Part shown: positions 1 through 7,874 of the stretch, one piece after another
How positions within the stretch are numbered: position 1 is the stretch's first letter
Layout: each line of letters begins with the position of its first letter
From: an uncultured Lachnospira sp.
Lineage (GTDB): Bacteria > Bacillota > Clostridia > Lachnospirales > Lachnospiraceae
Reading direction: 5' to 3'
Assembly (NCBI GenBank): GCA_910585095.1
Contig: CAJUBU010000003.1
Span: 46,476-110,475, forward strand
DNA length: 64,000 bases
The notes under the pieces: model-generated
Databases searched by the model: none
The model's input: the letters and a program-made list of their open reading frames with translations, nothing else
Told to the model about the DNA's origin: nothing
Translations under genes and position numbers: made by a program

Positions 1-138
1 CCAAAGGACGCTATAGTATTTGACCCTTGCGGCAGTCGCCAAATAGACATGCAAGCATTTCTGCTTGGCTCGTTGCTCGCAGGAATAAATTTTAATTTAA
101 TTTGGCTTTCACTAATTCTGCGTGATAAAAATAATTGA
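1..138 (+). other. Open frame entering from the left edge, unassigned
   Basis: A reading frame is open from the first base to a TGA at 136-138 and would encode a fragment containing VFDPCGSRQIDMQAFLLGSL. Bases 1-90 are close to half G+C by count, clearly richer than the AT-rich genes around them, and the frame runs into the 3' end of the radical SAM gene on the other strand. I do not recognise a protein family. It could be the tail of a real gene, or part of a dispersed repeat whose composition differs from the host sequence. The window edge prevents a decision. Confidence 0.2.
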
Positions 139-919
139 TATATTTAATTGCATTTATATGACAATAGTTTTCTATCTCAACCGATAGATTATGCCAATAC
201 TGCATATCGCCTTTTATGTATATATCCTTATATAATTCTATCCATTGGGAATAAGAGGTTTCAATATAATTTAATATATCCTGTTTATAGCTTCCTCGTA
301 AATTTAAGTTTTCAAACCAGTATTCATCTGCATTATCTTTTGTTTTTTCAATGATTTTCTGAAAATTTGTTATACATGGAAAAATAGGTGACATAAATAC
401 AATTGTATATATTCCATTTTCATGCAATACTTTTAATGTTTTTAATCGGTCTGAAATACTGCTTGCATTGTCCATATCATTTTTAAACTGTTCATCAAGC
501 GTATTGATGGATATACAAACTTTCAGCTTTTTACACTGTTTTAACAAATCAATATCCCGTAAAATCAAGTTTGATTTTGTTGAAATACTTAATTCACAAT
601 CAATATCAATTAACTGCTTTAATATCTTTTGTGTATTTTTATATTTTTCCTCAAATGGATTGTAACAATCGGTCACAGAAGAAAGAAATACCGATTTATT
701 TTGCAGCTTCTTTTTGCTTATTGGTTTGTCACATTTCTTAATATCAATAAAACTGCCCCATTTTTCTTTATGATTGGTAAACCGTTTCATAAAACAAGCA
801 TAACAATATCTGCATTGATGCGGACAGCCTATATAGGGATTGATTACATAATCACTTGCGGGCAGATTGGATTTTGTGACAAAATCTTTTACCAAAACTT
901 CTTTTTCTATTATCTTCAC
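92..919 (-). CDS. Radical SAM protein, spore photoproduct lyase-like family
   Basis: About 275 residues. The motif CPHQCRYCYACFM near residue 32 contains the CxxxCxxC cluster that binds the radical-SAM 4Fe-4S centre, and the following text (MKRFTNHKEKWGSFIDIK) matches the SPL/Rv2578c-like group of radical SAM proteins whose substrates are mostly unknown. I chose the GTG at 917-919 because GGAAAG lies 7 bases upstream and the protein then begins KIIEKEV, as in relatives; an upstream in-frame ATG at 934 has no ribosome binding site and lies on the edge of an inverted repeat. It stands alone, with no clear partner. Family call firm, substrate unknown. Confidence 0.8.
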   Translation of the reverse strand: MKIIEKEVLVKDFVTKSNLPASDYVINPYIGCPHQCRYCYACFMKRFTNHKEKWGSFIDIKKCDKPISKKKLQNKSVFLSSVTDCYNPFEEKYKNTQKILKQLIDIDCELSISTKSNLILRDIDLLKQCKKLKVCISINTLDEQFKNDMDNASSISDRLKTLKVLHENGIYTIVFMSPIFPCITNFQKIIEKTKDNADEYWFENLNLRGSYKQDILNYIETSYSQWIELYKDIYIKGDMQYWHNLSVEIENYCHINAIKYINYFYHAELVKAKLN

Positions 920-934
920 AATACAACTTTCCAT

Positions 935-1030
935 GAGGCTGTTGCAAAAAGAATTTTAAGTGCTATATAGTTTCAATTTACCATTATAACTACTATATAT
1001 AAAATCAAAGTTCTATTTTGCGACAGCCTC
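935..1030. terminator. GACTGTYGCAAAA-type inverted repeat
   Basis: The arms GAGGCTGTTGCAAAA (935-949) and TTTTGCGACAGCCTC (1016-1030) are complementary at 14 of 15 positions, with an AT-rich interior. Related stems recur at several intergenic places in this window. This copy sits upstream of the radical SAM gene rather than behind a gene, so here it may be a displaced terminator or a small mobile element. Confidence 0.6.
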
Positions 1031-1237
1031 ATTAAAATTTTATTTTTCTTTTATTTTAAAAAATTATACCTTACTTTTATTGAATAAACAATTCATTTTA
1101 TCTCTTTGTAACATTTTTTTACAGACAGATTTAACTCTTTTTAAAAATCAAGAGACTCCTTGATGAGATTAAAAAAGAATCAAAAATCTGTCTCAGCCCT
1201 TTTACCTTATATTTCCAAACGATTTACCAAAACCATT
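1031..1237. other. AT-rich spacer without a recognisable gene
   Basis: About 200 bases between the inverted repeat and the end of the GyrI-like gene. I see no gene, tRNA or strong hairpin here. Confidence 0.5.
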
Positions 1238-1876
1238 TTATTTTTCTTTTATTTTTACTGGATGACGAATAACTGTTTTTATATTTTGTATTTTACATTT
1301 TCGCACATCACTCAAGTAAATTTCATGGTGATAACGAGAAGAATTGATATCCAGTTCATACCCCTGCTCATAAGCAAATGCGTCCATTTTTTCTATTGTT
1401 GCTGGTTCATTATCATAAGAACCAATGTGCATACACTGCACACATAACCCCTCATCATATGTAAAAAATTCCACTTTAGAAAAATCCATTTTCTTCTTCG
1501 CTGTCGCCTCTTTTACTGCCCAGCAAAATTCTTCTCTTGTGACAAATTCTGGAAGACGAATCATGGAAATCCATTCAAAATCTTCTTTTCGGGAATAATC
1601 TATCTGTTCTGTATCTTTCTGCCACCAAAATCCCTCTAACGGCGGCACAACATAGTCAAAATATCCCTCTATCTGATGATTGCCTAACTTGCTCATCTTA
1701 ATTGTAAAAGCAACTGCATAGAGCAACCCGATAGATTGCTTATATGCGCCATCTTCCTGATTAGGATTCCCTTTCCCACGCACAGCAATAAAATTCATAG
1801 AAGGCACCGTTATCAACTGCGGTTTATTTTTTGGCAAATAAAATTCCTTATATTCTTTTTTATAATCAAATGCCAT
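1238..1876 (-). CDS. GyrI-like small-molecule-binding domain protein
   Basis: 212 residues. The N-terminus (QLITVPSMNFIAVRGKGNPN) and the later YEQGYELDINSSRYHHEIYLSD are typical of stand-alone GyrI-like (SOUL/AraC effector-binding superfamily) proteins, which bind hydrophobic or cationic compounds in the cytoplasm; some act in multidrug sensing or hydrolysis. There is no DNA-binding domain. The ATG is preceded by AAGGAAAAT. A second GyrI-like protein and a WYL regulator lie just upstream on the same strand, which suggests a small drug-response locus, although this gene has its own structured leader (1877-1940). The ligand is unknown. Confidence 0.75.
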   Translation of the reverse strand: MAFDYKKEYKEFYLPKNKPQLITVPSMNFIAVRGKGNPNQEDGAYKQSIGLLYAVAFTIKMSKLGNHQIEGYFDYVVPPLEGFWWQKDTEQIDYSRKEDFEWISMIRLPEFVTREEFCWAVKEATAKKKMDFSKVEFFTYDEGLCVQCMHIGSYDNEPATIEKMDAFAYEQGYELDINSSRYHHEIYLSDVRKCKIQNIKTVIRHPVKIKEK

Positions 1877-1940
1877 ATTTTCCTTTCTGCGCTGCTTTCT
1901 GCAAAAAAATCATTTTTAATCCTTTACTGAAAACAGCGCA
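1877..1940 (-). promoter_or_regulatory. 5' leader with long-range pairing next to the SD
   Basis: The segment just upstream of the Shine-Dalgarno (1888-1899, read TGCGCTGCTTTC on the plus strand) is complementary to 1929-1940 (GAAAACAGCGCA) at 11 of 12 positions; in the RNA the odd pair is a G-U wobble. This is one member of a leader family seen before several unrelated genes in this window. The TTTGTG/CACAAA stem present in other members is not evident here. Confidence 0.5.
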
Positions 1941-1985
1941 CAAACATAAATTTTGTTACTTCTTAAATTTCAACCCTTACATTTT

Positions 1986-2711
1986 TTAATTCTTTTTCCA
2001 ACATTTGCACTGTTCAATTCTTTTTCCATTATCGCCCTGTTTCTCATCATAGGCAAACTGATTGAGCAAATCACATGGAAAATCCTCACATTGTCCGCAA
2101 TGTTCCAACTGCTTTGCCTCACAGCAATCTTTAACAGGACAACTTTCACCCCAAAACGGCTTTTGCATATGTACACATCCTACACAATTCATCTGTTCAC
2201 GATAATCACATTCACTGCACAAAAGTCCACATCGGGATTCAATCACAGTCGTGTTATCCTCAGTCAAGCCTACATAAATATGGATTTCGGCATTATCCAT
2301 GCAGTCATCTTGATATTCTTCAAAATCACATTGAAATGCTCTAGGCAGATTCATCTGCCAAATTTCCTGCCAAGCTGCGGCAACCGCCTGTACCATATCT
2401 CCATGTATAACAAATTTTGCATATCTGCCTGCTGGAATCCTGCAAACCGTATAGTTTCCTTTTTCTGGCTCTTTTACTGTTTCACATGCTACTATCGTTG
2501 TGTAATCGGCTTTTTCATCGCCTGCATAATCCGTATAAATTCCAAGCGCTTTCCTATTTGCTTTTCCAGAAATAGAAGCATATATGCCTTCATTGTAAAA
2601 ACGATTCCATAATCCCCCAATAATAGCGCTTGCATCGGGCGATGTATTATTTGTCCGCGCTGATATTCCCACAGCAATTTTTTCTTCTAGTGTTACAATT
2701 TCATAATTCAT
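1986..2711 (-). CDS. GyrI-like domain fused to DUF3795 cysteine-rich domain
   Basis: About 241 residues. Residues 1-155 are a GyrI/AraC effector-binding fold (MNYEIVTLEEKIAVGISART, GNYTVCRIPAGRYAKF). The C-terminal third is a Cys-rich DUF3795-like domain (CGLLCSECDYREQMNCVGC, CGQCEDFPC) that probably binds metal. The start at 2711 is preferred because AAAGGATGG lies about 10 bases upstream; the ATG at 2732 lies within that ribosome binding site. It is immediately downstream of the WYL regulator and a 30-bp palindrome overlaps its promoter region, so repression by the WYL protein is likely. Function: ligand sensing or detoxification, inferred only. Confidence 0.75.
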   Translation of the reverse strand: MNYEIVTLEEKIAVGISARTNNTSPDASAIIGGLWNRFYNEGIYASISGKANRKALGIYTDYAGDEKADYTTIVACETVKEPEKGNYTVCRIPAGRYAKFVIHGDMVQAVAAAWQEIWQMNLPRAFQCDFEEYQDDCMDNAEIHIYVGLTEDNTTVIESRCGLLCSECDYREQMNCVGCVHMQKPFWGESCPVKDCCEAKQLEHCGQCEDFPCDLLNQFAYDEKQGDNGKRIEQCKCWKKN

Positions 2712-2754
2712 AGGTAAAAACCATCCTTTCATTTGATGGTCTTATTTTATCAAA

Positions 2755-2784
2755 AGAACCATGACACCTATATGTCATGGTTCT
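2755..2784. promoter_or_regulatory. Perfect 12-bp palindrome, likely WYL-regulator operator
   Basis: AGAACCATGACA (2755-2766) and TGTCATGGTTCT (2773-2784) are perfect inverted arms around six bases. The core GACA-N6-TGTC recurs 5' of the WYL gene at 3877-3890. The site overlaps the last codons of the WYL gene and lies 44-73 bp upstream of the GyrI-DUF3795 start. It could also fold as a terminator stem on the plus-strand side, where T residues follow. Confidence 0.55.
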
Positions 2785-3683
2785 AAATGTTTTTTTTGGA
2801 TTCCTTCTGCAAATGCCAATACATCTTTGCGAAATTCTGCCGGTTCCAACAATTCTGCACCGCCCCCAAAGGAAGCAATCCAACTTACAATACTGGTTTT
2901 ATCGAAAAAACCAAATGAAAAAAGCAACATTCCATCTGGCTGTACGGTAAAACTATTTGGTCCATATTCTTCAATTAATCGCCATTTGTATTCTGGAGAA
3001 ACTTTTGCTTTCACTTGATACATATGTGGAAATACCTGCTTTGGCGATAAATCAGGAAGAAATACACAACGCTTTTTAAACGATTCACCTGCCTTCAAAT
3101 CGGTCATTCGCCTTAATTTAAAAAGACGAAAATCAGCTCTATCCTCGCACCAACCCCAAATATACCAATTTGCCCATTGAAAAATCAGGTCATACGGCTC
3201 TATCGTTCGCTTGGATTCACCTTTTGGCGCAAAATATGTAAATGAAACCTTGTGTTCAGAAAGAATGGCATCGTGCAGCAACTCAATTTTCGGTGAAAGC
3301 GAATTTTTGTACCACGAAGAAAGGTCAATTAAAATATGCGTATCGCCTGCAAGAAGATTGGACGCTCCTGCTGACAATTTCTCCATCAACTGCGCATAGC
3401 GATTCGTTCCGCTCACACTATCCAAACTCCGAAGTCCTGCCAAAATGGACTGCATATCCGATGTACTGAGCAACGTCCGATCTATTCTATAACCATCCAT
3501 TATAGAAATGCCGCCTTTTTGTCCTTGTTTTGTCACCAATGGAATCCCCGCCATGCACAACGCCTCAATATCACGATTAATCGTGCGACGCGAAACTTCA
3601 AACTTTTCTGCAAGATAGGGAGCTGTCACCTGCTCTTGCTGTAACAAAATAGATAATATTCCAATCATTCGGTCAATTTTCAT
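2775..3683 (-). CDS. WYL-domain helix-turn-helix regulator (YafY family)
   Basis: About 302 residues. An N-terminal HTH_11 domain (MKIDRMIGILSILLQQEQVT then FEVSRRTINRDIEALCMAGI) is followed by a WYL ligand-sensing domain (IFQWANWYIWGWCEDRADFR, residues 170-190) and a C-terminal WCX extension. Such proteins are cytoplasmic transcription factors that sense nucleotides or small molecules. ATG 3683 has GAGGAAACAG just upstream; a longer frame to 3761 exists only because the repeat-like leader happens to stay open, giving a spurious CAACHKPIRI peptide. Likely controls itself and the downstream GyrI-DUF3795 gene through GACA-N6-TGTC sites. Confidence 0.85.
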   Translation of the reverse strand: MKIDRMIGILSILLQQEQVTAPYLAEKFEVSRRTINRDIEALCMAGIPLVTKQGQKGGISIMDGYRIDRTLLSTSDMQSILAGLRSLDSVSGTNRYAQLMEKLSAGASNLLAGDTHILIDLSSWYKNSLSPKIELLHDAILSEHKVSFTYFAPKGESKRTIEPYDLIFQWANWYIWGWCEDRADFRLFKLRRMTDLKAGESFKKRCVFLPDLSPKQVFPHMYQVKAKVSPEYKWRLIEEYGPNSFTVQPDGMLLFSFGFFDKTSIVSWIASFGGGAELLEPAEFRKDVLAFAEGIQKKHLEP

Positions 3684-3770
3684 CTGTTTCCTCATTCTGC
3701 GCTGCTTTTTTGCATGACAAACTAAAATTCTTATGGGTTTGTGGCAAGCGGCGCAAAACACAAATCCAAT
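3684..3770 (-). promoter_or_regulatory. 5' leader element, SD-proximal pairing with hairpin loop
   Basis: TTTGTG at 3738-3743 pairs with CACAAA at 3759-3764, and the loop carries AAGCGGCGC (3746-3754), complementary at 8 of 9 positions to GCGCTGCTT at 3699-3707, directly upstream of the SD (GAGGAAA). The same design occurs before the DUF1848, FliB and argF genes. A conserved AAAATTCTTA block lies between the two parts. Confidence 0.5.
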
Positions 3771-3876
3771 AATTGAAAATTTTAATTTATGACAATAAAA
3801 TCATTGTAAAGAGTGGATTCTATTGTTTTCAATGCTATTTTTTTAAATATACGAACACAGTATACCACAAAATAAC

Positions 3877-3890
3877 GACATATATATGTC
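3877..3890. promoter_or_regulatory. GACATATATATGTC palindrome, probable operator
   Basis: A perfect 14-bp palindrome about 190 bp upstream of the WYL gene. It shares GACA-N6-TGTC spacing with the site at 2763-2776, so it may be the autoregulatory operator of the WYL protein. It also lies upstream of the XRE gene on the other strand. Confidence 0.5.
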
Positions 3891-3990
3891 ATATTTGAAA
3901 ATAAGATAAAATGATTGTTATTTATTACTAAATATCACAAAATCTTCTATTGATTTTTTTCAGGCGGATAAAAGACTTATTTGTTTATAT

Positions 3991-4012
3991 AACAAGTATT
4001 ACAATACTTGTT
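3991..4012. promoter_or_regulatory. 10-bp inverted repeat, probable XRE operator
   Basis: AACAAGTATT (3991-4000) and AATACTTGTT (4003-4012) form perfect arms around two bases, ending 76 bp before the XRE-family start. A partial half-site AACAAGTT follows at 4033-4040. The position and spacing suit autoregulation by the Cro/CI-type protein encoded next. Confidence 0.55.
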
Positions 4013-4088
4013 GCAGATTACAAAAATATTACAACAAGTTTAAAATAGAAGTATAAGAAAAAATTTCTATTTTTAACAGGAGATAAAA

Positions 4089-4328
4089 ATGGATAAAGAT
4101 TATGGACATTTAGAAATTCGACTTATGGAATTGATAAAAGAAAGAGGATTAAATAAATATAAATTATCAAATAAAGCTGAAATGAATTGGAAACAAATAG
4201 ATAATTATTGTAATAATAACATTACTCGATTAGATACATTTGTTTTATGTAAATTATGTACGGTTTTGAATTGTGAAATCAAAGATTTACTTATTTTTGT
4301 TCCAGCATCTATTGAAGATAATAATTAA
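4089..4328 (+). CDS. XRE/Cro-CI-type helix-turn-helix regulator
   Basis: 79 residues, consisting of a single HTH domain (LIKERGLNKYKLSNKAEMN as helices 1-2, then KQIDNYCNNNITRLDTFVLC as the recognition helix and next helix; CTVLNCEIKDLLIF as the final helix). It resembles the small HTH_26/YozG regulators common in Clostridia. AGGAG lies 6 bases before the ATG. A palindrome upstream is the likely operator. The N-terminal MDKDYGHLEIR resembles MEENYGHLDMD of the next gene, suggesting a shared origin or a common contact surface. Confidence 0.8.
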   Translation: MDKDYGHLEIRLMELIKERGLNKYKLSNKAEMNWKQIDNYCNNNITRLDTFVLCKLCTVLNCEIKDLLIFVPASIEDNN

Positions 4329-4459
4329 ATAACCTTTTGTTATAAACATTTATTCTTGTTCCTAAAATTCTTAAACTTTATTATAATTATAATTTTTACA
4401 TAATAAGTATTAAATATAGACAAATACGATAGGTAAGATAGTTATGTTAGAGGTGAAAC

Positions 4460-4648
4460 ATGGAAGAAAACTATGGACATTTAGATATGGACATTGAATA
4501 CTTTAAAGATAAACTCTTTGATTTACTTAATGATGCTGATAATATTGGAATTATCAATATTGAAACCTATGATAAAGAAAACATTTTTAAAATATTTTTT
4601 CAAAATGGAAATATTTATGAAATAGAATGTCGGCAAATATTATATTAA
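4460..4648 (+). CDS. 62-residue acidic protein of unknown function
   Basis: A short frame with a good ribosome binding site (AGAGGTGAAAC before ATG). It is acidic, with no signal peptide or membrane segment, and a predicted mix of helix (EYFKDKLFDLLNDAD) and strand (GIINIETYD, NIFKIFFQNGNIYEIE). Its first residues, MEENYGHLDMD, mirror those of the XRE protein 130 bp upstream on the same strand. I do not recognise a family. It may be the partner or antagonist of the XRE protein, but that is speculation. Confidence 0.55.
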   Translation: MEENYGHLDMDIEYFKDKLFDLLNDADNIGIINIETYDKENIFKIFFQNGNIYEIECRQILY

Positions 4649-4768
4649 TTGAAATAATTTTTAACAAATACTAATTAAAAATAAAATGCACTATCTATAT
4701 TAAAGATAACTTTATTTTATTTTCACTAAAAACATCAAAAAATAAATTTTATTTACAAACAAAAAGCT

Positions 4769-4800
4769 CCTTCCAAACTTCAAAAATTGAAGTTGGAAGG
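4769..4800. terminator. Bidirectional intrinsic terminator
   Basis: A strong stem (CCTTCCAA...TTGGAAGG, extended by CTTCA/TGAAG) flanked by T-rich tracts on both sides, placed between the plus-strand small gene and the minus-strand C45 gene. Confidence 0.75.
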
Positions 4801-4879
4801 ATATTATTTTTAATTTATGTTTTTATCATGATTCTTCCAATAGATATAACCTTCTCATGCCCTATCAAACCTAATTTTT

Positions 4880-5911
4880 TCATTTACATAACCTGTTATC
4901 ATCAATAAATTTCTTTTTTCTTGGGTCGCCTTCTGCACGATAAATCGCCAATGTTTTTAAATCAAATATCGAACTCCAAACGGTTTCAAAATCAGGCTCG
5001 TTATCATACTGGCACATAAAGCCATAATCCCCTTTTAACAGTTGTTTTGTTGTTTCAATATAATCTTCTTTGATGTATTTTGAAAAACTATCCATAACAA
5101 CCATATACCGCTTATGCGAATCATAGTCATCCCCATTGGAATTGTCATAAGCTTTCATTTCATTAGATATAAAACTATTAACCGTACAAACAATCCTGTC
5201 CTCACCAAATTTTTTAGCTTTCCGAATCTTTTTAACTGATGGTGTACATTCAACAACAACCATTCTGCCGCTTTTATCTGCAAGCAAAATATTACAATTA
5301 GAAGCAATCGGCAATTCAGAAAGCAAGGCAATCGCCTGCTCTGTATTATTTGCCTTTTCAAGCAAATAGCGAACAATAAAACAAGAATTAAATCCTGCCT
5401 GTATCTTTTCAAGCTGTGTCATTACAAATGTCATAGCAACAGCAAGTCCATGTTCATTTAACCCCTCCTCGCCGTTAATAAAAGAGGATGTTGTAATATT
5501 AAATCGATTCCCGTCCTTAGGCGTATAAATTTCACTTTTGCTGCCATCCCGTAAATATGGCGGCAAATCGTTATTTCTGCCATATATTATTTTGCCGCCT
5601 TTTGAATAGGCAAACGCCGTACAACCTCGAATCTCAACAGGAACATTCTTTTCCAAATTATACATACAACAGCCCATACATAACATCCAGCTAACAAAAT
5701 ACGAATAATCGACACCTATCGTATCGCTTACCCCTCTTATTTCCTCACAGACTTCAGGAAAAAATGTTCTTAATATTCTCTCACTCTGTCTGCCATGTTC
5801 CAATTGAAAATTATCCAACTGAAGCGGAAAAGATAATTGTCCTTTATTAAAAATTTTCCCACGCTTTACACCCATTTCATAATGGCTGCCTTTTAATCGC
5901 AAATGATACAT
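4880..5911 (-). CDS. C45-family autoproteolytic acyltransferase/hydrolase
   Basis: 343 residues. Belongs to the Ntn-hydrolase C45 group (acyl-CoA:6-aminopenicillanate acyltransferase-like, linear amide hydrolases). The autoprocessing site is IRG|CTAFAYSKGG with Cys97 as the expected new N-terminal nucleophile; YGRNNDLPP and EEGLNEHGLAVAM are typical downstream motifs. Roughly 96 residues would form the small subunit. No signal peptide, so probably cytoplasmic. Family members cleave or transfer acyl groups on amides; the substrate is unknown. Single gene with a terminator behind it. AAGGAGGATTC precedes the ATG. Confidence 0.8.
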   Translation of the reverse strand: MYHLRLKGSHYEMGVKRGKIFNKGQLSFPLQLDNFQLEHGRQSERILRTFFPEVCEEIRGVSDTIGVDYSYFVSWMLCMGCCMYNLEKNVPVEIRGCTAFAYSKGGKIIYGRNNDLPPYLRDGSKSEIYTPKDGNRFNITTSSFINGEEGLNEHGLAVAMTFVMTQLEKIQAGFNSCFIVRYLLEKANNTEQAIALLSELPIASNCNILLADKSGRMVVVECTPSVKKIRKAKKFGEDRIVCTVNSFISNEMKAYDNSNGDDYDSHKRYMVVMDSFSKYIKEDYIETTKQLLKGDYGFMCQYDNEPDFETVWSSIFDLKTLAIYRAEGDPRKKKFIDDNRLCK

Positions 5912-5938
5912 AATGAATCCTCCTTGTCAAAAAATTTT

Positions 5939-6046
5939 AACCTCATTAAATCAAGCGGGAACAATAGACTTGCCTTTTTTTAAATCCAGCCAAGTACAAT
6001 GAGGTTATAAACAAGCAACCAAGCGGATTACAATTATCTGCTTGAT
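5939..6046. repeat. Intergenic repeat pair (inverted CCTCATT and ~35-bp repeat)
   Basis: AACCTCATT (5939-5947) and AATGAGGTT (5998-6006) form an inverted pair, followed at 6012-6046 by a copy of the dispersed ~40-bp repeat (CAAGC...AAGCGGATTACAATTATCT...GCTTG). No gene was seen between 5912 and 6095. Confidence 0.55.
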
Positions 6047-6095
6047 GTTGATTCATATATCGTATCAGAATAAAAATTTTATTGCAAGAAATTAT

Positions 6096-6535
6096 TTATT
6101 GATAATATTCTTTTACAATATCCTTTATCGTCCATTGCCTTTGTTTTTTATCTTCGGCACTTCCATTTTCTACTTCCATACACAAATCAATAATCACCTT
6201 AATTAAATCTTTATTGAACATTTCTTCTTCAACTACATTATCACTACAATTAAACTCTGTGCCTTCTATCTCATAAACTTCAATACCTTTTAAAAAATCA
6301 TCTGATTTGCTACAGAGTCTAATTGTACCTTTCCAACTATTTTGTCATTTGCTAACCTAAATTTAATAAAATAATAAATCATCATAAGTAAAAATTTTTC
6401 TAAATTTTCATAAATATCTTTATTCCAATCATATCCATCTTTTATAACACGCCCTTCAAATTTCTCAATAAATGACAAATAATTTTCTGTATTTTCTAAC
6501 TTTTCTGTTTTACCACCCTTAATATTAATAATCAA
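6096..6535 (-). pseudogene. Frameshifted gene of unknown function
   Basis: One frame starts at a TTG (6535), reads MIINIKGGKTEKLENTENYL and stops near 6290. The next frame continues seamlessly with SKSDDFLKGIEVYEIEG and ends at 6096 with QRQWTIKDIVKEYYQ. Both halves have ordinary codon use, so this is best read as one gene of about 145 residues broken by a single-base shift around 6320-6340. The 5' side abuts a dispersed repeat (6541-6570) and has no ribosome binding site, so the true start may be lost. No family recognised; the acidic small composition would fit an immunity-type protein, but nothing proves it. Confidence 0.55.
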
Positions 6536-6545
6536 AATGAATATT

Positions 6546-6570
6546 CACAATCCACCGCACTACTTGCTCA
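6546..6570. repeat. Partial copy of the dispersed ~40-bp repeat
   Basis: CACAATCCACCGCACTACTT followed by GCTCA matches the reverse of the AAGTAGCATAGCGGATTG core. It lies between the ADP-ribosylglycohydrolase gene and the broken gene. Confidence 0.5.
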
Positions 6571-6585
6571 TTTAGAAAATCTTTT

Positions 6586-7719
6586 TCAAATATCATCCTT
6601 CATCATCTTTTTATAATCCGGCTGATACGTTTTATATATATATTTTTGTTTCCATATCTCCTCATCATATGAATTATATTTTGCCACCTTATAGTCCTTA
6701 TAAAGGTCATCAGCAAGTTCAATTATCACATTTTTAAGTTCAATATGTTCCAAATATTTTTTTGGAATGCTTCTAAAACCAAGATATGCCCCCAAAATAT
6801 TTCCTGTCACAGCACCTGTTGAATCGCTATCACCATTATGATTGACAGAAACAATCAACGCTTTATCAAAATCATTAGAATATTTCAGTGAACAGTATAT
6901 TGCAATAGCAAGTGTTTCTTCTGCTACCCAACCTTCACCAAGTTCTCCTATAGCCTCTAAATCATCTATATTTTCTTTTGATAATGCAATCGCTTTATCT
7001 ATCAACTTAATTTGTTCATTTAAATGCTTTTTACCAGCAAATTGCTTTAAAAGTGCTTCTTTTGCATCCAATATCGCATTTAATAATGTAATGTCATCGT
7101 TATGTGAAACTAAATGAATAATATGTACTAAAGCCGCTGCAGGAATATAGCCAAGCTCATGACCATGTGTGATAGCTGCCGTTTCAGCTCCTATCCTATC
7201 TATCTCATCATTTGTATAATTTTTACCTTCAAAATATAATCCAATAGGGGCAACACGCATTATACCGCCACAACCTTTGCTGTCATTAATTGGATTATCT
7301 ATCGTACCATTCGCACCATCTTCAATAGCGGTCAAACAAGTATTTCCAGGAGCGCGCCAGCTAAACAGTTCTGGAATATTGACAAGCCAAGAATAAAACA
7401 TTTTTTCTTTCAGCGGATAACTATTATACTGTGTTTGCAGCCAATCTTTGTAGCAACAAGCAATATACTCTGGATATGTTTTCATTATTCCACTAGTCAT
7501 GCTTGCTGTTCCAAGCAACAAACCATTGGCAGTAAACAAGCTCATCTGTGTATCATCAGAAATTTGAGCAATTCCATCTACAAGGTCATACTCGATAATT
7601 CCTTTTTTCCCATAACGTTTGAATATGGATATTTCATCAAGAAACTCAACAGCATAGCCCAATGCATCTCCAGCTGCCCCGCCAATAAGACAACCTCTAT
7701 ATTTATCTAAATTTTTCAT
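6586..7719 (-). CDS. ADP-ribosylglycohydrolase family protein
   Basis: 377 residues. The fold is that of DraG/ARH enzymes, which remove ADP-ribose from protein side chains or related N-glycosides using two Mg ions. The N-terminal YRGCLIGGAAGDALGYAVEF, the metal ligands in ISDDTQMSLFTANG (about residue 53-66) and the C-terminal NHNGDSDSTGAVTGNILGAY carry the conserved acidic residues. No signal peptide, so cytoplasmic. A ribosome binding site (AAGGGAG) lies upstream of ATG. It may be paired with an unseen ADP-ribosyltransferase; none is present in the window. Confidence 0.9.
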   Translation of the reverse strand: MKNLDKYRGCLIGGAAGDALGYAVEFLDEISIFKRYGKKGIIEYDLVDGIAQISDDTQMSLFTANGLLLGTASMTSGIMKTYPEYIACCYKDWLQTQYNSYPLKEKMFYSWLVNIPELFSWRAPGNTCLTAIEDGANGTIDNPINDSKGCGGIMRVAPIGLYFEGKNYTNDEIDRIGAETAAITHGHELGYIPAAALVHIIHLVSHNDDITLLNAILDAKEALLKQFAGKKHLNEQIKLIDKAIALSKENIDDLEAIGELGEGWVAEETLAIAIYCSLKYSNDFDKALIVSVNHNGDSDSTGAVTGNILGAYLGFRSIPKKYLEHIELKNVIIELADDLYKDYKVAKYNSYDEEIWKQKYIYKTYQPDYKKMMKDDI

Positions 7720-7815
7720 TTTATCAATCTCCCTTCAAAATTATTAGTTTAAATCAAAAGTTATTTATAAATGTGTATTATTAAGCAGATGGTTTCATTG
7801 ATTGTTAATCAAAAA

Positions 7816-7845
7816 AGTGCCTGAAAACAAAAACTCTCAGACACT
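7816..7845. terminator. Weak hairpin downstream of the esterase gene
   Basis: AGTGCCTGA and TCAGACACT are nearly complementary across a 12-base loop, with T-rich sequence on the minus-strand exit side. Placed behind the esterase gene and before the ADP-ribosylglycohydrolase gene. Confidence 0.4.
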
Positions 7846-7874
7846 GTACAACCAAAAAACTATAATACGGTAAA

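Noticed and set aside
2775..3761. WYL protein starting at 3761
   Set aside because: The extra 26 residues are encoded by the leader element; ATG 3683 has the only good SD and gives the family's normal N-terminus.
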